Shown here: positions 31,514-37,918 of the stretch, piece by piece
How the letters are laid out: each line of letters opens with the position of its first letter
How positions within the stretch are numbered: position 1 is the stretch's first letter
Origin: a virus
Reading direction: 5' to 3' (one strand)
IMG/VR virus record: IMGVR_UViG_3300030104_000420
Span: 1-41,925 of that record
Length of the DNA: 41,925 bases
Notes under the pieces: model-generated
Databases searched by the model: none
Seen by the model: only the letters and a program-made list of their open reading frames with translations
What the model was told of the DNA's origin: nothing
Program-made: the position numbers and the translations under genes

Positions 31514-31867
31514 GTGGGGATATATAATAAAAAACAACAAGTACGAACAATCCTAAATAAAAAGACTGGTGAGTCTAAAGTTTTTAAAAGTTCTGGTGTA
31601 GATGCAAAAGGTCTACATTATTTTACTTCATCAGATAGTGCTAAAATAGAAAAGTTCCTGACAGGAAACAACCCGTCAGCAAAAACTGGATTACCTACAA
31701 CTACAGATAAAAAAGGTAACATTCTTGTAGCAAAACCAAAAAGCTTTGCGAGTGCTGCAGAACGTGAAGGCCCTATAACAAAGATACAACAACCGATGCT
31801 TATAAGTAAAGATGCAATTCGTAAAGACCTTAAAAAAAGATATTACAACTCACCAAAGAAGAGGTAA
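31514..31867 (+). CDS. Small basic hypothetical protein, 117 aa
   Basis: GTG start; the upstream AAAGAAAGAGGTCGTAATCG is nearly the same as the leader of the preceding gene, showing a duplicated ribosome-site region. Lys-rich, with a middle 'GVDAKGLHYFTSSDSAKIEK' and a basic end 'RKDLKKRYYNSPKKR'. No motif recognised. Lies between the two genes that share an N-terminal motif. Confidence 0.55.
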   Translation: MGIYNKKQQVRTILNKKTGESKVFKSSGVDAKGLHYFTSSDSAKIEKFLTGNNPSAKTGLPTTTDKKGNILVAKPKSFASAAEREGPITKIQQPMLISKDAIRKDLKKRYYNSPKKR

Positions 31868-31873
31868 TTATAG

Positions 31874-32164
31874 ATGGCTAAAAAAAACAAAATGTATTCA
31901 AATGATCCTCAAGCATCGAGATATCAACAACCACGTAAAGCAGGCAGTGGGGATGCTTTAATGAACACAGCAGGAGTATTGCTAGGGGCAGGTGGAGCAT
32001 ACGTAGGTAAAACTTACTATGATTTATTTAAAACTCAAGCTGAACTTATGAAAGGTGGTAAGGGGCATAAGGTTAAGAGTAAACCTAGAATGGGAGTCAA
32101 CCCTAAAGACCTTTCAATAAAAGGTGGTTCAGGACCTAAAGGTAAACGCCTTAAAAGAATATAG
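31874..32164 (+). CDS. Small protein with YSNDPQASRYQ N-terminus and hydrophobic segment, 96 aa
   Basis: ATG with AAGAGGTAATTATAG upstream. Residues 7-22 ('MYSNDPQASRYQQPRKA') match the 89-aa protein. A Gly/Ala-rich weakly hydrophobic stretch follows ('NTAGVLLGAGGAYVGKTYY'), then a basic Gly/Lys tail ('KGKRLKRI'). The stop is immediately followed by the TerL start. May be a minor virion or packaging protein; unproven. Confidence 0.6.
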   Translation: MAKKNKMYSNDPQASRYQQPRKAGSGDALMNTAGVLLGAGGAYVGKTYYDLFKTQAELMKGGKGHKVKSKPRMGVNPKDLSIKGGSGPKGKRLKRI

Positions 32165-33850
32165 ATGACCGATGCACCAAAGAGGGGTCGCCCTAAGAAA
32201 GACCCCGAAGCACCAAAGCAAAGATATTTTCTGTCCAGAGCCGAACAAGCCAGACGACAGACACAAAAGAGGTTACGTGATGCTAAGAAACGTGCAGACA
32301 AAGTAACCAAAGTAGCAGAAAGTAAAAGAAGATATGCCAGAAAGCTTGAAGAGAAAGTTGGTAAAGTTGAGAAAGCTCTTAAGGGAGATGCAACTACCGT
32401 TATCGATACAGGGGAGTTGGCAAGCCTTCCTCCACCTGTGCAAGAAATTGTCGGCAATCGGGAAATCGTGTTTCAACCGAATGAAGGACCTCAAGAAGAG
32501 TTTTTGTCATCGGGTGAAAGAGATGTTCTCTATGGAGGTGCTGCTGGTGGGGGAAAATCTTTCGCCTTGTTGGCAGACCCCCTTCGTTATTGCACTAATC
32601 CTAATCATAGGGGTCTTCTTCTTAGGCGTACTCTTGACGAACTTACTGAGTTAATAGACAAATCCCGTCAACTGTACCCCAAAGCGTTTCCCGGTGCAAA
32701 GTTTAGGGAGTCAAAGTCAACGTGGCACTTCCCATCTGGAGCAACAATCTGGTTTACCTATCTAGACAAAGACAAAGATGTAACCCGATTTCAAGGACAA
32801 GCTTTCAACTGGATAGGGATAGACGAAATAACCCAATACCCAACACCCTACGTGTGGGATTACCTGAGATCAAGACTGAGAAGCACCGATCCCGAACTAC
32901 AACAAAGTTTGTATATGAGGTGTACAGCGAATCCGGGTGGAATCGGTGGGTGGTGGATTAAGAAGATGTACATTGACGTAGGTGAACACAACAAACCGTT
33001 CCCTGCAGCAGATGTCGAAACAGGTAGACCGTTCACGTGGCCGCAAGGACACGAAAAGGAAGGTCAACCTTTGTTCTATCGTAGGTTCATTCCTGCGAGA
33101 CTAACAGACAACCCGTTCCTTATGGCAGATGGACAATATGAAGCGATGCTTCGTTCACTACCAGAGATAGAACGGAAAAGATTACTTGACGGGGATTGGG
33201 ATGTAGCCGATGGTGCAGCCTTCCCAGAATTTAGCAGGGTTAAACATGTTGTGGAGAGCTTCCAATTGCCAACTAACTGGCCCCGTATCAGGGCGGCTGA
33301 CTACGGGTATGCGAGTCCTTCTTGCGTTCTTTGGGGTGCTATTGATTGGGATAATAATATCTGGATTTATCGGGAGTTATACGTAAAACAGTTGACAGCA
33401 GAACAATTAGCCGATAGAATACTAGAAGCAGAGCAATTAGACCCTCTACCCCACTACACAGTACTTGACTCCTCTTGTTGGAATAAGACAGGGTTTGGTC
33501 CTTCCATAGCAGAAACAATGATGAGATCAGGAGTCCGTTGGACACCGTCTGATCGTAACAGAATACAAGGTAAGATGGAAATACATCGTAGGCTTGCAGA
33601 TGACCCAAGAACAAATGAACCGAGATTACGAGTGTTTTCTAATTGTAGCAACACTATCAAGCAATTGGCAGCAATTCCTCTTTCCAAGACTAACAGCGAA
33701 GACGTAGATACTAAAGCAGAAGATCACGCATACGATGCACTGCGATATATGTTGATGACAAGAATGACAGGGTATGCAGCAATTCACGAAACGCTTAATG
33801 GCATTAAGGCTCAAGTCTATCAGGTACAAAATGAAACATTTGGATATTAA
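32165..33850 (+). CDS. terL: Terminase large subunit (packaging ATPase/nuclease)
   Basis: 561 aa. Walker A 'GGAAGGGKS' (124-132), Walker B 'WIGIDE' (216-221), coupling motif region 'CTANPGG' (253-259). The RNase H-like nuclease domain has D379 ('RAADYGYAS'), D435 ('TVLDSS') and D520/D524 ('AEDHAYDALRY'). Residues 1-75 are an extra basic arm: an AT-hook-like 'KRGRPKK' followed by a Lys/Arg-rich coiled coil, beyond the usual ATPase start. Pumps DNA into the prohead and cuts it to length. ATG directly follows the previous stop. Confidence 0.95.
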   Translation: MTDAPKRGRPKKDPEAPKQRYFLSRAEQARRQTQKRLRDAKKRADKVTKVAESKRRYARKLEEKVGKVEKALKGDATTVIDTGELASLPPPVQEIVGNREIVFQPNEGPQEEFLSSGERDVLYGGAAGGGKSFALLADPLRYCTNPNHRGLLLRRTLDELTELIDKSRQLYPKAFPGAKFRESKSTWHFPSGATIWFTYLDKDKDVTRFQGQAFNWIGIDEITQYPTPYVWDYLRSRLRSTDPELQQSLYMRCTANPGGIGGWWIKKMYIDVGEHNKPFPAADVETGRPFTWPQGHEKEGQPLFYRRFIPARLTDNPFLMADGQYEAMLRSLPEIERKRLLDGDWDVADGAAFPEFSRVKHVVESFQLPTNWPRIRAADYGYASPSCVLWGAIDWDNNIWIYRELYVKQLTAEQLADRILEAEQLDPLPHYTVLDSSCWNKTGFGPSIAETMMRSGVRWTPSDRNRIQGKMEIHRRLADDPRTNEPRLRVFSNCSNTIKQLAAIPLSKTNSEDVDTKAEDHAYDALRYMLMTRMTGYAAIHETLNGIKAQVYQVQNETFGY

Positions 33851-33854
33851 ATAA

Positions 33855-35537
33855 ATGGCAGAAATAACAAAAGATTCCACCTTAAGAGAAGTTTTAACTT
33901 CTTATGCAAACAAAAATAAAAGAGGTTCTAGTTTTGTCACAGAAGGCGTAAAGCTATTTAAGGATATTGCTGATAAAAAAGGATCGGCTCTTCAATTATT
34001 TACTCCTGATAAAAACGGAAAAACATTACTTAATAGAACACTGACTAGTATAGATGTAGATTCTGTAGGACTAAAACAACCTATGCAAAACTTGCGTCAA
34101 GTTGGTCTATCGTTAAAGTCTATAATACCAGAGTCTAGTGATCTGTATAATTTTTTACCTGATAAAGAAAGTAACAGCGAAAAAAACTTAAAGATATTTG
34201 GAATTGAAGAGCCTGCTAAAGCTAAATCTTTAGTATCTCTTAAAGTAAATTCTGAAACAATGAACGAATTGTTTTCTAAGATTCAAGAGTTTAAGTTAGA
34301 CCCTAAGACAGAAGCCATAGCTGATGCTATGTTATTTAATTTAAATACAGGATTAAGACCTAACGCTGCAGCAGGATTAAAAGTGGGAGGAGTTTACTTT
34401 CCTGAAAGTGGTGCTATATACATTGATGCTGAAACTAAAGGAGCAAAAGGAAGAAGAATAAATGTTCCTTTAAGTCCTCTTGCAGATTCCATTCTTCAAA
34501 AGCGTATCGCTGATGGCAAGGTAGTCAACGATCAATTTTTTGTAAAGCCTGATGGTAAAGTTGTAACATCAAGCGATATGACTAATTTATTAAAGAAGAT
34601 AAAGATAAAAGATATCTTGTTTGATGCTTCTACAAATAAATATTATGATAGCCTAGCTCCAGATGGTAAAGATGTTCCCGGAAAAAGAGGATCAAGTCTT
34701 TTTAGAAATATACACACAAAGATAGGTCAAAAATCAGGAGTTGCTTTTGAGAGAATAGCCTATCTACAAGGTAGAAGTCTTGTATCTGCTGCACAAGGAT
34801 CAGTCGGAGAAGTTGTAACTTACGCTACAGACTTTCCCGGAGACATTGACCCAAAAGGTTTTGATGCACAGCAAGCAAGTAAAATAAGTTCAATCTTTCA
34901 GCCTTCTTTAGAAAAATATAACTACGATATATCAGGAAAAACTGCTAGAATAACAAAAGCAACAAAAGGATTTGAAAATTATTTTGATGCACCTGTTCTC
35001 GATCAATCTGCTACTATTGAAGGTACATTTACAGATGTAACCGACAAAAAAGCAATGAGTTTTGAAGATTTTAGCGAAGAAGAAATAGCTGAGTTAAATA
35101 AAGCTGGCATTAAAGATAATAGACCACCAGAAAAAAAGGCTTTAACAAGAATACAAAAGTTAAAACAGGGTGTGACTAAGGCAGCCACATCTAAAACAGG
35201 AAAAGCCGTTCTTACTGCTGCTGGGATAGCAGCATCGAATATCGCCAAGTCATCCCCTCTCGTTGCAGGTGGATTAGAATACCAAATGTCTAAAGACGAA
35301 GGCAAAGGTGAATTTGAATCTGGAGTAAGAGGACTTGCAGAAGCAGCTAATCCTCTACCAATTGGAATTAGAGAATTTGAACAAGCTGGAGAATTTGTAG
35401 CTGAAAAAGCTAGAGATGATTCTTCAATAAGTGATAGTGGGTCTTTCTTAGATGCACTTACAGGCTCGTTAACAGGGCAATCATTGAATCTATCTGGAGG
35501 TTATGCTTCTGGGGGATTTGTAAACAAGGCAGAATAG
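33855..35537 (+). CDS. Tyrosine-recombinase-fold protein in the head module, with Gly-rich tail
   Basis: 560 aa. Residues ~155-325 align by eye with the catalytic domain of XerD/phage integrases: 'LFNLNTGLRPNAAAGLKVG' (box I, R168), 'ETKGAKGRRINVPLSPLA' (beta-hairpin Lys, K195/K198), 'SLFRNIHTKIGQKSG' (box II, R284), 'IAYLQGRSL' (the LLGHs box, with R307 instead of His/Trp) and 'VVTYATDF' (Y323). Box II His is Ser281, and Y323 lies 16, not 9, residues past the last box, so catalysis is doubtful. Residues 440-475 are Ala-rich and hydrophobic; the end 'GGYASGGFVNKAE' resembles virion proteins. It sits between TerL and portal genes, so it may be structural. Could be an active integrase. Confidence 0.6.
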   Translation: MAEITKDSTLREVLTSYANKNKRGSSFVTEGVKLFKDIADKKGSALQLFTPDKNGKTLLNRTLTSIDVDSVGLKQPMQNLRQVGLSLKSIIPESSDLYNFLPDKESNSEKNLKIFGIEEPAKAKSLVSLKVNSETMNELFSKIQEFKLDPKTEAIADAMLFNLNTGLRPNAAAGLKVGGVYFPESGAIYIDAETKGAKGRRINVPLSPLADSILQKRIADGKVVNDQFFVKPDGKVVTSSDMTNLLKKIKIKDILFDASTNKYYDSLAPDGKDVPGKRGSSLFRNIHTKIGQKSGVAFERIAYLQGRSLVSAAQGSVGEVVTYATDFPGDIDPKGFDAQQASKISSIFQPSLEKYNYDISGKTARITKATKGFENYFDAPVLDQSATIEGTFTDVTDKKAMSFEDFSEEEIAELNKAGIKDNRPPEKKALTRIQKLKQGVTKAATSKTGKAVLTAAGIAASNIAKSSPLVAGGLEYQMSKDEGKGEFESGVRGLAEAANPLPIGIREFEQAGEFVAEKARDDSSISDSGSFLDALTGSLTGQSLNLSGGYASGGFVNKAE

Positions 35538-35546
35538 GAGACAACT

Positions 35547-35762
35547 ATGCCAGACAATAACTACAACTACGGACCTTCATATGTAATGAACTCCGATAAA
35601 ACAGCTTACAACGCACCAGATGCACCTTTAACTCGTGAAGGTAAAGACTTTGACACAAAGATGGGTAACTACGATTTGCAATCTGATATGCCAAAGAAAC
35701 AGTCTAAACCAACTGTTGAAGCTTCTTTCAACACAATGGCTGACAATAAAAACTACTTCTAA
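35547..35762 (+). CDS. Small hypothetical (probably structural) protein, 71 aa
   Basis: ATG with AGGAGACAACT upstream. Polar, Asn/Asp/Tyr/Lys-rich ('DNNYNYGPSYVMNSDKTAY'), predicted largely disordered, ending 'NTMADNKNYF'. Thirteen bases before the portal gene. No motif; possibly a minor head protein. Confidence 0.55.
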   Translation: MPDNNYNYGPSYVMNSDKTAYNAPDAPLTREGKDFDTKMGNYDLQSDMPKKQSKPTVEASFNTMADNKNYF

Positions 35763-35775
35763 GTAAGGTAAATAC

Positions 35776-37890
35776 ATGTCTGATAATTTTCTTCAACCTG
35801 AAGATGATACTGGCGTACCTATAGCTAATCCATCCGAGCAAATGCCCGGACTAGCAGGCTACGTAAAAAAGAAGTTTGAGGATTCTGAAAATGGGAGACG
35901 TACCCATGAACACAGATGGCTACAATCTTTTAAAAACTTCAGGGGTATCTACGATTCAACGACACAGTATCGTGATTCTGAACGTTCCAAAGTTTTCATT
36001 AAAATAACCAAAACTAAGGTTCTTGCAGCGTATGGGCAAATAGTAGATATTCTGTTTGCTAATAAAAAGTTCCCAGTGGTTGTTGAACCTACTCCTATGC
36101 CAGAAGGTATAGAAGAGTTTGCTCACATGAAGACACCTCTTGATGAAGATCAACCAGTAGACCCATATGGGTTTGAAGGAGATGGAAGAGAAGTTCCACC
36201 CGGAGCATTACAGGCTGATCAACCTCACAAACTTGGAAGTTATGATAAAGAATTTCCAGACATGTTAGTTAAAGGTCCTGCTAAAATGGCAGAACCTCAA
36301 GTTAAACCTGCGCAGAAGATGGCACTACGGATGGAGAAGTGTATTCACGATCAGCTTCTTGATACCAATGCAGTCAGTGTGTTTAGGCAAGCTATTTTTG
36401 AAGCATCTTTGTTAGGTACGGGAATCATTAAAGGACCATTTAATTTCTACAAAAAAGTTCACAAGTGGGAAAGAGATGAAAACGGGCAAAGAAACTATGT
36501 TCCCTACGAAAAAGTTGTACCTCGCATAGAATATGTATCTGTGTGGGATTTTCACCCTGATCCATCGGCAACAAGTATCGAAGACTGTGAGTACGTAATA
36601 CAAAGACATCGTATGAACCGTCAACAACTTCGTGGTTTGATACAAAGACCGTACTTTGACGCAGAAGCAATTGAAGAGTGTCTTTCTAAAGGTGCAAATT
36701 ATGAAGATAAATATTATGAAGACACTATTCGTGAAGATGAAACTGAGCCACATGTTTTAGAAAACAGATTTGAAGTTCTTGAATACTGGGGAGTTATCGA
36801 CAAAAAGTATGCTAACGAAGTGGGCATGGATGGCGTTAATGAAATGTCAGAATTTGATCAGGTACAAGTAAATGTGTGGGTGTGTGGCAACATGGTTATT
36901 CGTTGTGTAGCAAATCCGTTTACTCCTGCTAGAATACCTTTTCAAGCATTTCCATTTGAAATCAATCCTTATCAATTGTGGGGAGTTGGTGTTGCAGAGA
37001 ACATGGAAGATGCACAGCTACTTATGAATGGTCACGTAAGAATGGCTATTGATAACTTAGCACTTGCAGGTAATCTTGTATTTGATGTAGACGAAGCAAG
37101 CTTAGTTCCCGGACAGAACATGGACATATTTCCCGGAAAAATATTCCGAAGACAGTCGGGCGTAACAGGAACTGCAATCAATGGTCTTAAGTTTCCAAAC
37201 ACTGCAGGCGAGAATATACAGATGTATCAGATATCTCGACAACTTGCAGATGAAGAGACGGGCATACCATCAATTATGCACGGACAAACTGGAGTAACAG
37301 GAACAGGTAGAACTGCAGCAGGTTTATCAATGTTAATGGGTTCTGCAGGTCTTGCCATGAAGACAGTTATAAAAAATATAGATGATAACTTATTAAAACC
37401 AATTGGTGAAGCGTATTTTCAGTGGAACATGCAGTTTAATGAAAATGTGGATGACATAGAGGGTGATCTGGAGATTAAACCTCGTGGGGTAGCAGCAGTA
37501 ATGCAAAAAGAAGTGAGAAGTCAGCGTTTGACATCTTTACTACAGACGGTAGCAAACCCTATGCTTGCACCATTTATTAAAATACCGAATTTAATGAAAG
37601 AATTAGCAATAGCTCAAGATATTGATCCTGATAGCTTAGTTAATGATGCAAATGAAGCTCAAATATATGCAGAGATGCTGAAAGGAATGATGCCAGATGC
37701 TCAACAAGGAACAGGCGAGGGTGCTAACCCCAATAATCAACAGCAAGGAATGGGTCAACCTAGTGGAGTATCTCAACGACCTGAAGGAACTGACAATCAA
37801 GGGTCTGGTAACGGCACAATCGGAGTCGGAGCTACGCCAACTGCAGGGGAAGCTGGCTTTACTGGAAATGCTCCTCAACTTGAAGAATAG
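35776..37890 (+). CDS. Portal protein (head-tail connector)
   Basis: 704 aa, in the podovirus portal size range. Central features typical of portal proteins: 'HRWLQSFKNFRGIYDS' near the start, 'FRQAIFEASLLGTGIIKGPF', 'YVSVWDFHPDPSATSIEDC' and 'YQLWGVGVAENMEDAQLLMN', then the crown-region helix 'GLSMLMGSAGLAMKTVIKN'. Forms the dodecameric ring through which TerL packs DNA. The last ~70 residues are a Gln/Gly/Asn/Pro-rich low-complexity tail, and that stretch carries a second gene in another frame (37697-37918), which may explain its composition. Followed by scaffold and capsid genes as expected. Confidence 0.9.
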   Translation: MSDNFLQPEDDTGVPIANPSEQMPGLAGYVKKKFEDSENGRRTHEHRWLQSFKNFRGIYDSTTQYRDSERSKVFIKITKTKVLAAYGQIVDILFANKKFPVVVEPTPMPEGIEEFAHMKTPLDEDQPVDPYGFEGDGREVPPGALQADQPHKLGSYDKEFPDMLVKGPAKMAEPQVKPAQKMALRMEKCIHDQLLDTNAVSVFRQAIFEASLLGTGIIKGPFNFYKKVHKWERDENGQRNYVPYEKVVPRIEYVSVWDFHPDPSATSIEDCEYVIQRHRMNRQQLRGLIQRPYFDAEAIEECLSKGANYEDKYYEDTIREDETEPHVLENRFEVLEYWGVIDKKYANEVGMDGVNEMSEFDQVQVNVWVCGNMVIRCVANPFTPARIPFQAFPFEINPYQLWGVGVAENMEDAQLLMNGHVRMAIDNLALAGNLVFDVDEASLVPGQNMDIFPGKIFRRQSGVTGTAINGLKFPNTAGENIQMYQISRQLADEETGIPSIMHGQTGVTGTGRTAAGLSMLMGSAGLAMKTVIKNIDDNLLKPIGEAYFQWNMQFNENVDDIEGDLEIKPRGVAAVMQKEVRSQRLTSLLQTVANPMLAPFIKIPNLMKELAIAQDIDPDSLVNDANEAQIYAEMLKGMMPDAQQGTGEGANPNNQQQGMGQPSGVSQRPEGTDNQGSGNGTIGVGATPTAGEAGFTGNAPQLEE

Positions 37891-37918
37891 TCATGGAGAC
37901 GTTATAAAGAATGTCTAG
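37697..37918 (+). CDS. 73-aa helical protein nested out of frame in the portal gene's end
   Basis: ATG 37697 with AAAGGAATGATGCCAG upstream; runs 194 bases inside the portal gene, passes its stop and ends at TAG 37918, overlapping the next ATG (37911) by 8 bases. The protein is ordered-looking: 'ARVLTPIINSKEWVNLVEYL' then 'LRQLQGKLALLEMLLNLKN'. The 'spEW..l..yl' plus 'L..lQG.l..l..LlnL' pattern is one I know from small proteins beside portal genes in other phages. That conservation-like signal makes it more credible than the low-complexity portal frame it overlaps. Possible head-assembly factor. Confidence 0.62.
   Translation: MLNKEQARVLTPIINSKEWVNLVEYLNDLKELTIKGLVTAQSESELRQLQGKLALLEMLLNLKNSHGDVIKNV

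Noticed and set aside
32035-32457. 140-codon open frame on the minus strand over the TerL start
   Set aside because: Antisense of the clear TerL and 96-aa genes; low-complexity Leu/Ser/Pro sequence without motif or start signal.
33855-35537. Reading the recombinase-like gene as proof of lysogeny
   Set aside because: Key catalytic positions are substituted, it is inside the head operon, and no att site, excisionase or CI-type repressor was found in the window.
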